Source of the DNA: Actinoplanes sandaracinus
GTDB taxonomy: Bacteria; Actinomycetota; Actinomycetes; Mycobacteriales; Micromonosporaceae
Assembly (NCBI RefSeq): GCF_030009775.1
Contig: NZ_JASCTH010000025.1
Location: 111,821-175,820, forward strand
Length of the DNA: 64,000 nt
Direction: 5' to 3'
How positions within the stretch are numbered: the first letter of the stretch is position 1; each line of letters opens with the position of its first letter. The notes below the pieces were generated by a model. It saw nothing but the letters and a program-made list of their open reading frames with translations. It was not told the origin of the DNA and ran no database searches. The translations under genes were made by a program, and so were the position numbers. This document shows positions 50,838 through 58,555 of the stretch, piece by piece.

Positions 50838-51248
50838 TCAGCTGAGCGACTGCCAGGCGGTGGTCAGGGAGTGGCGGAAGCCGGCGGATTGGGCGTCGGT
50901 CAACTTGGTGATCATCCGGGCCTCCAGGTCACGGACCGGGCCGTCGACCGCCGCCAGCAGCGCACGCCCCTCGCCGGTGAGGTGGATCAGAAGCTCGCGG
51001 CGGTTCTCGGTGTTGCGTTCCCGGCGGATCAGGCCACGGGTCTCCAGCGTCCGCACCATGTCGGCGATGGACTGCGCGGTCACGAACGAATCGCGGGCGA
51101 GCTGGGCGGCGGACAGCCCGTCGTGGCGTTCCAGGACGGTCAGCGCGGTGTACTGCAATGCGGTGACGCCGTGCCCGCGCACCACCTCGTCAAGGCGTGC
51201 GCGTACCGCGAGTTCGAGTTGTTTGACGAGGTAGAGCAGCGATGGCAT
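50838..51248 (-). CDS. MarR family transcriptional regulator
   Basis: A 136-residue winged-helix repressor: VTALQYTALTVLERHDGLSAAQLARDSFVTAQSIADMVRTLETRGLIRRERNTENRRELLIHLT in outline, with helix-turn-helix at AAQLARDSFVTAQSIADMV and the wing RNTENRRELLIHL. It sits between the amidase and the SDR operon. TAATGT lies 7 nt before the ATG at 51248, so it may be leaderless. Two ACAGGA-NN-CCTG sites lie in the divergent region, one over its own promoter. It probably senses an aromatic acid or CoA ester of the pathway. Confidence 0.92.
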   Translation of the reverse strand: MPSLLYLVKQLELAVRARLDEVVRGHGVTALQYTALTVLERHDGLSAAQLARDSFVTAQSIADMVRTLETRGLIRRERNTENRRELLIHLTGEGRALLAAVDGPVRDLEARMITKLTDAQSAGFRHSLTTAWQSLS

Positions 51249-51265
51249 GCGCGGCACATTACCCC

Positions 51266-51320
51266 ATTGACAGGAAACCTGATCGTCATCAAGGATCACA
51301 TCAACAGGATTCCTGTTGAT
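51266..51320. promoter_or_regulatory. Two palindromic MarR operator sites
   Basis: Site 1 (51300-51320) has exact arms ATCAACAGGA / TCCTGTTGAT around one T. Site 2 (about 51266-51286) keeps the core ACAGGA-AA-CCTG but degenerate outer bases. They share the core ACAGGA-NN-CCTG and lie between the divergent MarR and SDR genes. Confidence 0.8.
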
Positions 51321-51401
51321 CGTGGGCGGCCGGCCGGCGGTCGGCCGCGGGGCCCGGCCGGTGGGTCGACCACATCCCCAGTCCGTGAGAGGTTGAAGAG
51401 T

Positions 51402-52289
51402 ATGGATCTGAGCGGCAAGGTTGCCATCGTCACCGGAAGCGGCCGGGGGCTCGGTCTGGCATATGCCGAGGCGCTCGCCGCGTCGGGCGCCTCGGTCGTG
51501 GTCAACGACGTGGACCAGGCCGTGGTGGACGCGGCGGTCGCGCGGATCGGCGCGAACGCGGTCGGGGTGGCGGCGTCCGTCGGTGACACCGAGAGCGCCG
51601 ACAAGCTGGTGGCCGCGGCGGTGGAGGCGTTCGGCCGGCTCGACGTGCTGATCACCAATGCCGGCATCCTGCGCGACCGGGTGCTGTGGAAGATGACCGA
51701 CGACGACTTCGACGCGGTCGTCAAGGTGCACCTGCGCGGCACGTTCACCTGTGCCCGGGCCGCCGCCGTCCGGATGCGCGAGCAGGGCGCTGGTGGCCGC
51801 ATCATCCTGATCGGCTCGCCGGCCGGGCAGCGCGGCAACTTCGGCCAGACCAACTACGCGGCCGCCAAGGCCGGCATCGCCGCGATGGCCCGCACCTGGG
51901 CGCTGGAGCTGGCGCGCAGCGAGATCACGGTGAACGCGGTGGTCCCGATCGCCGCCACCGAGATGACCAGGACGATTCCGGCGTTCGGGCCGGTCATCGA
52001 GGAGGCCGAGCGGACCGGCGCGCCCTACCCGGCCTGGCTGCGCCACGATGAGGGGCTCGGCACCGTCGAGGACGTCACCGGCCTGATCACCTTCCTCGCC
52101 TCGGACGCGTCCAAGGGCATCACCGGGCAGGCGATCGGCATCGGCGGCGACAAGCTCTCCCTCTGGTCGCACCCGGCGGAGAAGAGTGTTCTCCACCAGG
52201 ACGGCGGCTGGTCGGCCGAGGCGATCGCCGCCGCGTGGGACTTCACCCCGGAGACGTACGGCATCCCGGCCCCCAAGGCGCAGCCGTGA
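51402..52289 (+). CDS. Short-chain dehydrogenase/reductase (3-hydroxyacyl-CoA dehydrogenase-like)
   Basis: A 295-residue classical SDR: cofactor motif TGSGRGLG, NAGI, catalytic Ser in LIGSPAG and the Tyr-x3-Lys in NYAAAKAG. The acidic residue VVNDVDQ after beta-2 favours NAD. The C-terminal extension (about 250-295, with SVLHQDGGWSAEAI) resembles the multifunctional-enzyme type 2 branch, which oxidises 3-hydroxyacyl-CoAs. It is the first of four overlapping genes and follows the MarR sites by about 80 bp. Confidence 0.9.
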   Translation: MDLSGKVAIVTGSGRGLGLAYAEALAASGASVVVNDVDQAVVDAAVARIGANAVGVAASVGDTESADKLVAAAVEAFGRLDVLITNAGILRDRVLWKMTDDDFDAVVKVHLRGTFTCARAAAVRMREQGAGGRIILIGSPAGQRGNFGQTNYAAAKAGIAAMARTWALELARSEITVNAVVPIAATEMTRTIPAFGPVIEEAERTGAPYPAWLRHDEGLGTVEDVTGLITFLASDASKGITGQAIGIGGDKLSLWSHPAEKSVLHQDGGWSAEAIAAAWDFTPETYGIPAPKAQP

Positions 52290-53167
52290 ACCTCGACGAG
52301 CTCACCGCGATCGACGTGCACACGCACGCCGAAGTCGGCCGGGACGGGCGCACCTCGCTCAGCCCCGTCCTGCTCGGCGCCTCCGCCGACTACTTCAAGG
52401 CGCACGGTCACCGGCAGCCGACCATCGCCGAGACGGCCGGCTACTACCGTTCCCGTTCCATGGCGGCTGTCGTCTTCACCGTCGACGCCGAGCATGCGAC
52501 CGGGCACCCGCGGATCCCCAACGAGGAGATCGCCGAGGACTGCGCGGCCCACCCGGACGTGCTGATCCCGTTCGCCAGCATCGACCCGCACAAGGGCCGG
52601 GCCGGGGCCCGCGAGGCCCGCCGCCTGGTCGAGCACTACGGCGTCCGCGGGTTCAAGTTCCACCCCAGCATCCAGGGCTTCTCGCCGGACGACCGGCTCG
52701 CCTACCCGCTCTACGAGACGATCGAGGAACTGGGCGCGGTCGCCCTCTTCCACACCGGGCAGACCGGCATCGGCGCCCGGGTGCGCGGCGGCGGAGGCAT
52801 CCGCCTGAAGTACTCCAACCCGATGCTCGTCGACGACGTGGCCGTGGACTTCCCGGACCTGCGGATCATCCTGGCCCACCCGTCGTTCCCCTGGCAGGAC
52901 GAGGCCCTCGCGGTGGCCACCCACAAGGAGCACGTCCACATCGACCTGTCCGGCTGGTCGCCGAAATACTTCCCACCCCAACTCGTCCGGTACGCCAACA
53001 GCCTGCTCCAGGACAAGGTGTTGTTCGGCTCCGACTATCCGGTCATCACCCCCGACCGGTGGCTCGCCGACTTCGAGGCGCTCGACCTCAAGGACACGGT
53101 CCGGCCCAAGATCCTCAAGACCAACGCAGCCCGCCTGTTCGGGATCACCTCCAAGGAGACCTCATGA
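52286..53167 (+). CDS. Amidohydrolase-2 family metal-dependent hydrolase/decarboxylase
   Basis: A 293-residue TIM-barrel enzyme of the ACMSD/resorcylate decarboxylase branch. Metal ligands are visible as AIDVHTH at the N-terminus, the His in FKFHPSIQ, HTG and LAHPSFPW, and the Asp in FGSDYP. It hydrolyses a ring or decarboxylates an aromatic/heterocyclic acid; which of these cannot be told. The GTG at 52286 overlaps the SDR stop (GTGA), and the stop overlaps the MaoC start (ATGA), so expression is tightly coupled. Confidence 0.9.
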   Translation: MNLDELTAIDVHTHAEVGRDGRTSLSPVLLGASADYFKAHGHRQPTIAETAGYYRSRSMAAVVFTVDAEHATGHPRIPNEEIAEDCAAHPDVLIPFASIDPHKGRAGAREARRLVEHYGVRGFKFHPSIQGFSPDDRLAYPLYETIEELGAVALFHTGQTGIGARVRGGGGIRLKYSNPMLVDDVAVDFPDLRIILAHPSFPWQDEALAVATHKEHVHIDLSGWSPKYFPPQLVRYANSLLQDKVLFGSDYPVITPDRWLADFEALDLKDTVRPKILKTNAARLFGITSKETS

Positions 53168-53622
53168 CCATCACCGTGAACGGCCTCGAAGGCCTCAAGT
53201 CCCTCGTCGGCAAGGACCTCGGCCACAGCGAATGGCTGGAGATCACCCAGGAGCGGGTGAACACGTTCGCCGACGCGACCGACGACCACCAGTGGATCCA
53301 CGTCGACGTCGAGCGCGCGAAGACCGGCCCGTTCCGCGCCCCGATCGCGCACGGATACCTGACGTTGTCGCTGGTCATTCCGCTCTTCAGCGCAATGCTG
53401 AAGGTCGAGGGCATGACCCTGGGGGTCAACTACGGTCTGGAGAAGGTGCGCTTCCCGAGCCCGGTCAAGGTGGGCGCGAAGATCCGGCTGGCCGCGACGA
53501 TGGTCAGCGTCGAGGAGGTGGCCGGCAACGGCGTGCAGAGCACCTTCGACTTCACCATCGAGGTGGACGGCCAGGCCAAGCCTGCCTGCGTCGCCCGCCC
53601 GATCTATCGCCACTACGCCTGA
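53164..53622 (+). CDS. MaoC-like (R)-specific enoyl-CoA hydratase
   Basis: A 152-residue hotdog-fold hydratase. The hydratase-2 site is NTFADATDDHQWIHVDVERA, with the catalytic Asp and His (DxxxxH) plus the Asn/Ser region in PIAHGYLTLSL. It adds water to a trans-2-enoyl-CoA, pairing naturally with the SDR for a beta-oxidation-like step. It begins in an ATGA overlap with the amidohydrolase gene and ends 11 bp before the acyl-CoA ligase ATG. Confidence 0.92.
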   Translation: MTITVNGLEGLKSLVGKDLGHSEWLEITQERVNTFADATDDHQWIHVDVERAKTGPFRAPIAHGYLTLSLVIPLFSAMLKVEGMTLGVNYGLEKVRFPSPVKVGAKIRLAATMVSVEEVAGNGVQSTFDFTIEVDGQAKPACVARPIYRHYA

Positions 53623-53633
53623 CGGCGCTCACG

Positions 53634-55169
53634 ATGCGCAACGCAGGGCTGGGATCGTGGCCGGCACGCCGGGCGGCCATGTCGCCCGACCGGACCGCCA
53701 TGATCTTCGGGGAGCGGCGTATGACGTACGCGGCATTGTTCGAACGCACCTCGCGCCTGGCCGCGGCCCTGCGCCGGGCCGGGGTCGGCCCCGGTGACCG
53801 GGTCGCCTATCTCGGCCCGAACCACCCGTCCTTCGTCGAGACCATGTTCGCGACGTGGGCCCTCGGGGCGATCTTCGTGCCGCTCAACTTCCGGCTGACG
53901 CCGCCGGAGATCGAATACCAGCTCCGGCACAGTGGGGCGGTCGCGTTGATCCACGCCCTGCCGGTCGCCTCCGAGGTCGCGGTCACGGTGGACCTGTCCG
54001 GGTACGAGGCGTTCCTGGCCGAGCCGGCGCGGTTCGACGAGCCGGTCGGGCTCGATGGCGTGGCCTGCATCCTCTACACGTCGGGCACCACCGGGCACCC
54101 CAAGGGGGCGATGCTCACCCACGGCAACATCGTGTGGAACTGCTACAACCTGCTGGTCAGCGTGGACGTGGCGAGCGACGAGGTGACCCTGGTCAGCGCG
54201 CCGCTGTTCCATGTGGCGGCGCTCAACCAGTGCCTGCTGCCGACGTTCCTCAAGGGCGGCACCTCGGTGATCATGCCCGGCTGGGACGTGGACGGCTGCT
54301 TCGACGCGATCGCCCGGCACGGCGTGACCCTGATGTTCGGCGTCTCCACGATGTTCGCCGGCCTGTCCCAGTCGCCGCGCTGGCGCACGGCCGACCTGTC
54401 GTCGGTGCGCACCCTGATGACCGGGGGAGCGTCGGTGCCGGAGGTGTTGATCCGCAGCTACCAGGAGCGCGGCCTGGCCTTCTGCCAGGGCTACGGGATG
54501 ACCGAGACCGCACCCGGCGCCACCTTCCTGGAGGCCCGGGAGAGCCGTGAGCACATCGGATCGGCAGGTCTGCCGGTGTTCTTCGCCGACGTCCGCTGCG
54601 TGCTGCCCGACCTCACCCCGGCCCCGCCCGGCGAGCCGGGAGAGGTGCTGGTCCGCGGCCCGAACGTGACCCCCGGTTACTGGAACGACCCGGCGGCGAC
54701 CGCGGCGGCGTTCACCGGCGGCTCCTGGTTCCGTTCCGGAGACCTCGCCGTCGTCGACGAGGCGGGCCACTACCGGATCGTCGACCGCACCAAGGACATG
54801 TACATCTCCGGCGGAGAGAACGTCTATCCCGCCGAGGTGGAGGCGGCCGTCTTCGAACACCCGGCGGTGGCGGAGGCCGCGGTGGTCGGCGTGCCCGACG
54901 AGAAATGGGGTGAGGTGGGCCGCGCCTTCGTGGTGCCGATGCCCGGCAGCACCCTCGAACCCGCCGACATCCCGGCGTTCCTCACCGGGCGCCTGGCCCG
55001 ATACAAGATCCCGGTGTACGTCGACGTCGTCACGGAGTTGCCCCGCACCGGCTCCAACAAGGTCCGCAAAGGCCCGCTCCGCGACCTCCCCCTGCCGTCA
55101 GCCCGGGCGGTACAGGGCGGCCAGGTCGATCAGGACGATGCCGGGATCGGCGGCGGCCGTCTCGCGTAG
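53634..55169 (+). CDS. AMP-dependent acyl-CoA synthetase/ligase
   Basis: A 511-residue ANL superfamily enzyme: P-loop YTSGTTGHPKGAM, YGMTETAPG, the hinge region FRSGDLAVVDEAGHYRIVDRTKD and the catalytic Lys in PRTGSNKVRKGPL. It activates a carboxylic acid as acyl-AMP and then acyl-CoA. As the last gene of the MarR-linked operon it probably primes the product for the hydratase and dehydrogenase. Family similarity ends at about residue 490; the last 20 residues (GGQVDQDDAGIGGG) arise where the frame runs 72 bp into the convergent ATPase gene. Confidence 0.92.
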   Translation: MRNAGLGSWPARRAAMSPDRTAMIFGERRMTYAALFERTSRLAAALRRAGVGPGDRVAYLGPNHPSFVETMFATWALGAIFVPLNFRLTPPEIEYQLRHSGAVALIHALPVASEVAVTVDLSGYEAFLAEPARFDEPVGLDGVACILYTSGTTGHPKGAMLTHGNIVWNCYNLLVSVDVASDEVTLVSAPLFHVAALNQCLLPTFLKGGTSVIMPGWDVDGCFDAIARHGVTLMFGVSTMFAGLSQSPRWRTADLSSVRTLMTGGASVPEVLIRSYQERGLAFCQGYGMTETAPGATFLEARESREHIGSAGLPVFFADVRCVLPDLTPAPPGEPGEVLVRGPNVTPGYWNDPAATAAAFTGGSWFRSGDLAVVDEAGHYRIVDRTKDMYISGGENVYPAEVEAAVFEHPAVAEAAVVGVPDEKWGEVGRAFVVPMPGSTLEPADIPAFLTGRLARYKIPVYVDVVTELPRTGSNKVRKGPLRDLPLPSARAVQGGQVDQDDAGIGGGRLA

Positions 55170-56573
55170 CTCCCCGGTGAACCCGGCTCCGCTGAAGCAG
55201 GCGAGCCGTGCGGTCTCCGCGCCGGGGCGGCCTTGCGCGGTGAGCAGTGACCGGATGCGGCGGAGCCGGTCGAGATGGCCCAGCCCCATGACGTCGCCCC
55301 ACTTCACCTCACCGATCGCGAGCAGCGGCTGCCGGTTGTCGTCGTCCAGCCCGAAGACCGCGATGTCCACCTCGTGCGACGTCCGATGGGCCGGATCGTT
55401 GACGGTGCCGCTGCTCACCCTGTTGGGATAGTCGCCGAACACCTCCGGCCCGGCGAGATGCCGGGTCCAGTACCGGCAGACCTGCTCGAAATGGGGTCCG
55501 AGCACGTTGCCGACGAAGCGTCGCCGGCTGCGCTGCCACAGGCGGCCGGCGTCACGGGTGTGCTCCAGGTCCGACCAGATCGGGCGCATGACGGCGTGAT
55601 AGAAGGCGACCAAAGGTTCGGCGATCCGGAAAGTCGTCCGGTTGTCCCGGAACGCGTCCGGCTCGCGGGTGACCAGCCCGCAGTCCTCCAGCACGGTCAG
55701 CGGATGGGCCAGGTCGCCGGCTTTGCGGCCGAGGTAGGACGCGATGCCGCCCCGGTGCGAGTTGCCCGAGGCGATCGCGGCGAGCACGGAGTGGTAGAGG
55801 CCCGCGTCGCGGAGGTCGGGTTCATCGGCGAGCAGATACCGGGCCTCCCGGAAGAGCGGGCTGACCGGGGAGAGGACGGTTCGGACCACCCAGGCGTCGA
55901 AATCATCCGGGCCGGCCGGCGTGTCGTCGCGGGCGAACTCCCGCCGGTACGCTGGCGTGCCGCCCACGACGGCGTTGGCCATCAGCGCGGTGGCGTGGTC
56001 CTCGATGCCCCAGAATTGGGCGGCGAGCTGATGGTCCAGGGTGGGCACCATCAGTTCCAGGCCGGCCCGCCCGCGCAGCGGTGCGCTGCCGCTCAGCAGG
56101 CGGCCCATGAACGACATCGCGGAGCCGCACAGCAGGAGACTCGCGCGGCTCTTGTCGCGTTCCTCCCGCAGCGGCGCGAGCGCGTTCTGGATGACCGAGG
56201 GAATCTGCGGATTGGCCCGCACCAGGTACGGGAACTCGTCGATCACTACCGGGATGCGGCGCTCCCGGCCGAGCCGCAGCAGCGCGTCGATCGCCTGATG
56301 CCAGCCGTCGAAGGCCAGCGGCGCGGGCGCGTCCACGTACTCCGCGACCAGCGCGCCCAGACGGTTCAGGGATTCGCGGTCAGCCGCCTCGTCCGCGGGG
56401 AAGTAGAAACCGCCGGTGGCCTGGCACAGCGAACGCAGGAGGAATGTCTTGCCCTGCCGACGCCGGCCGGAGACGACGCCGAGCAGGGCTCCCGGACGCG
56501 GGTCGGTCGCGAACGCCGACAGAGCCGCCCACTCGCGCTCTCGGTCGAACATCTCCGCGGGCCGTTCCAGCAT
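55098..56573 (-). CDS. ATPase-nuclease fusion (AAA ATPase with C-terminal DUF234/PD-(D/E)XK-like domain)
   Basis: A 491-residue protein. Walker A is SGRRRQGKT (35-43) and Walker B is IPVVIDEFPYL (107-117). A winged-helix-like region (about 255-320, SHRGGIASYLGRKAG, LEDCGLVTREP) precedes a DUF234 domain with EVDIAV (401-406) and IGEVKWG (420-426), the D...ExK core of PD-(D/E)XK nucleases. Similar archaeal and bacterial proteins are the MNS-clade or AAA_14-type ATPases, seen in transposon-like or stress contexts. ATG 56573 has AAAGGAG. A 29-bp perfect palindrome holds its TATGAT box. Confidence 0.88.
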   Translation of the reverse strand: MLERPAEMFDREREWAALSAFATDPRPGALLGVVSGRRRQGKTFLLRSLCQATGGFYFPADEAADRESLNRLGALVAEYVDAPAPLAFDGWHQAIDALLRLGRERRIPVVIDEFPYLVRANPQIPSVIQNALAPLREERDKSRASLLLCGSAMSFMGRLLSGSAPLRGRAGLELMVPTLDHQLAAQFWGIEDHATALMANAVVGGTPAYRREFARDDTPAGPDDFDAWVVRTVLSPVSPLFREARYLLADEPDLRDAGLYHSVLAAIASGNSHRGGIASYLGRKAGDLAHPLTVLEDCGLVTREPDAFRDNRTTFRIAEPLVAFYHAVMRPIWSDLEHTRDAGRLWQRSRRRFVGNVLGPHFEQVCRYWTRHLAGPEVFGDYPNRVSSGTVNDPAHRTSHEVDIAVFGLDDDNRQPLLAIGEVKWGDVMGLGHLDRLRRIRSLLTAQGRPGAETARLACFSGAGFTGELRETAAADPGIVLIDLAALYRPG

Positions 56574-56588
56574 CCGGCTCTCCTTTAC

Positions 56589-56617
56589 GTGACCACAGTT
56601 ATCATAACTGTGGTCAC
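56589..56617. promoter_or_regulatory. 29-bp perfect palindrome over the ATPase promoter
   Basis: The arms GTGACCACAGTTAT and ATAACTGTGGTCAC (14 bp each, exact) flank a single C at 56603. On the minus strand the centre reads TATGAT (56606-56601), a good -10 for the ATPase gene, and the right arm covers the sirtuin stop codon. It is probably an operator; terminator use is possible. Confidence 0.75.
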
Positions 56618-57372
56618 ATCACCGGCCAGGCGGCCTTCACCAGGGCGGGAAGGACCGTGGCGGCGCTGCCGTGCAGGTTGATGGCGGCGGTCGCGTCGAG
56701 CGGGGTGGGCTGCGGGTTCACCTGGATCACGGTGCCGCCGAACATGGCGGCCACCCGGGGGATCTCGGCGGCCGGGTAGACCAGGCCGGACGTGCCGACG
56801 GTCAACAGCACGTCGCACTCGGTGGCCTCCTGAACCGCCGTCTCCAGCGCCTCCTCGGAGAGCGCCTCGCCGAACCAGACGACACCGGGGCGGATCGGCC
56901 CGGCGCACTGGCCGCAGCGGGGCGGGGCCAGCCGGCGGCCCTCCTCCGGTTCGTCGCAGGCCGTGACCGCGGCCGGGCGGGAACAGGTCGCGCAGCGTGG
57001 CGTGAACAGGCTGCCGTGCAGGTGGATCGGCGCGGCCGAGCCGGCGCGCTCGTGCAGGTCGTCGACGTTCTGGGTGACGACGACGGTGTGCGGGGCGCGG
57101 GCCTCGATCGCGGCGACCGCCTCGTGGCCCGGGTTGGGACGGACCCTCTCGATCAAGCAGCGGCGCCACTCGTACCAGCCCCAGACCAGGTCCGGGTCGT
57201 CGTCGAAGGCCTGCGGCGTGGCCAGCGCCTGGGCGTCGTAACGCTCCCAGAGACCGGTCAGCGAGTCCCGGAAAGTGGGCACGCCGCTCTCCGCCGAGAT
57301 GCCCGCCCCGGTGAGCACCACCACCCGCCGCGCCTCGGCCAGCACCTTCGCGGCGTCACGCACGTCGACCAT
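56614..57372 (-). CDS. NAD-dependent protein deacylase, SIR2 family class III (CobB-like)
   Basis: A 252-residue sirtuin: GAGISAESGVPTFR, TQNVDDLH, HGS and the catalytic His, zinc cysteines CATC and CGQC, and FGE(A)L. The WYEWR segment supplies the Tyr-x-x-Arg pair that in class III (SIRT5-like) enzymes binds acidic acyl groups, so desuccinylase or demalonylase activity is likely besides deacetylation. It is cytoplasmic. The ATPase-nuclease gene follows downstream (41-bp gap). It is a normal sirtuin without fused toxin or defence domains. Confidence 0.93.
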   Translation of the reverse strand: MVDVRDAAKVLAEARRVVVLTGAGISAESGVPTFRDSLTGLWERYDAQALATPQAFDDDPDLVWGWYEWRRCLIERVRPNPGHEAVAAIEARAPHTVVVTQNVDDLHERAGSAAPIHLHGSLFTPRCATCSRPAAVTACDEPEEGRRLAPPRCGQCAGPIRPGVVWFGEALSEEALETAVQEATECDVLLTVGTSGLVYPAAEIPRVAAMFGGTVIQVNPQPTPLDATAAINLHGSAATVLPALVKAAWPVM

Positions 57373-57482
57373 TCGAGCCCCCGATCCCGGACAAACGTAT
57401 TAACCGGCACGAAGGAGTGTCGCAGAACCCATTCGGCCCATGATTCGTTGTCCGGTCGAGTAGGCGTCGCGTGGAGGTGCTG

Positions 57483-57686
57483 GTGCCATCGACCAAGGGC
57501 GAACGTGCTCGCCGCACCCTGCGTCACGCGGGGGACCGGCTGCTGACCGCGGTCGGTGACTGGACCGCCCCGAGCGAGCGGCCCACATTCGACGACGCCA
57601 GCATGAGCGCCCTGGTCAGGATGGTTACCGCGGTGGCGGGAGCACTCTTCCTGGTGGCGATGCTGATCATCTGGCTGGTGGGCTGA
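57483..57686 (+). CDS. Small single-pass membrane protein
   Basis: 67 residues from GTG 57483, which has GGAGG with 5-nt spacing. The N-terminal half is basic (KGERARRTLRHAGDRLL) and the C-terminal helix is ALVRMVTAVAGALFLVAMLIIWLVG-like hydrophobic (the last 24 residues). No family is recognised. It diverges from the sirtuin gene (110-bp gap) and overlaps the convergent hydrolase gene by 20 bp. Confidence 0.65.
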   Translation: MPSTKGERARRTLRHAGDRLLTAVGDWTAPSERPTFDDASMSALVRMVTAVAGALFLVAMLIIWLVG

Positions 57687-58467
57687 GGAGCGCCGTGACG
57701 CAGGCGGCCGGGTCGTCGGCGAACGGCAGATGGCCGCAGCCGGCGAGGGTGACGTGCCGCGCCGACGGGAGGACGGCCCGCGCGCGGCGTGACTGGGGGA
57801 ACGGGAGGACCGCGTCCCGCGTACCCCAGGCGATGGTGACCGGGATGCGGGTGAGCGGTGACGTGTCGGCGGACGCCCATGGCCGCAGGGCGCTGAAGGC
57901 GTCCCGCGCGGCGTCGAAGCCGGGGGCGGCGGCGAGGGCACGGGCCGCGGCGACACAGTCGGCCGGGTCGAGCCGGCCCGGGCGGGCGTAGAAGAGGCCG
58001 CACAGCGCGGCGCGGCCGGCGGAGTTCGCCATGATCCGCGGGAGTCGCGGGCCGAGGCGGCGGGCGGCGGCGCGGGCGGTGGTGACGGAGGCCTGGCTCC
58101 AGCGGCGGCCGGCGCCGTTCCAGAAGCCGATCGGGGCGAACGCGGTGACCGTGCGGGCGTGGCCGCGGCGGCCGAGTTCCAGGGCGATGCCGCCGCCGAG
58201 CGAACTGCCGGCGACCTCGGGGCGCTCCACGCCGAGCCGGTCGAGAAAGGACTCGACGACGCCGGCGAGGTGGGCGACCGAGCCCCCGTCGCCGGCCGGG
58301 GACCAGAGCGGGGACTCCCCGAAACCGGGCAGGTCCAGGGCGATCACGTCGCGGTGGCGGGCGACCTCGTCGAGGATCGGCGTCCACACCTGGCGGTGGC
58401 TGCCCAAGCCGTGGATCAGCAGCAGCGGCGGGCCGGAGCCGCGGCGGTCGTACGAGAGATCGGTCAC
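57667..58467 (-). CDS. Alpha/beta hydrolase
   Basis: A 266-residue hydrolase: oxyanion LIHGLGSHRQVW, DLPGFGESP, nucleophile elbow VAGSSLGGG, the likely acid in IAWGTRDAVLP, and the histidine in LAGCGHLPFAD. No substrate is evident. It is divergent from the GMC-BVMO operon, 88 bp away, and is well placed to hydrolyse the ester made by the Baeyer-Villiger enzyme (inference from position only). Confidence 0.9.
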   Translation of the reverse strand: MTDLSYDRRGSGPPLLLIHGLGSHRQVWTPILDEVARHRDVIALDLPGFGESPLWSPAGDGGSVAHLAGVVESFLDRLGVERPEVAGSSLGGGIALELGRRGHARTVTAFAPIGFWNGAGRRWSQASVTTARAAARRLGPRLPRIMANSAGRAALCGLFYARPGRLDPADCVAAARALAAAPGFDAARDAFSALRPWASADTSPLTRIPVTIAWGTRDAVLPFPQSRRARAVLPSARHVTLAGCGHLPFADDPAACVTALLSPPAR

Positions 58468-58555
58468 CCGTTATTTATGAGACGGATTCACGCTGTGCGC
58501 AAGACGTGGACGTCCGTTGTTGACACGTTGCCAATAGCGGTGTGATGGTACGGCG

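Noticed and set aside
56614..57372. Sirtuin as a defence (SIR2 effector) gene
   Set aside because: It is a standard zinc-containing deacylase with class III residues and no fused sensor domain, unlike defence-associated SIR2 proteins.
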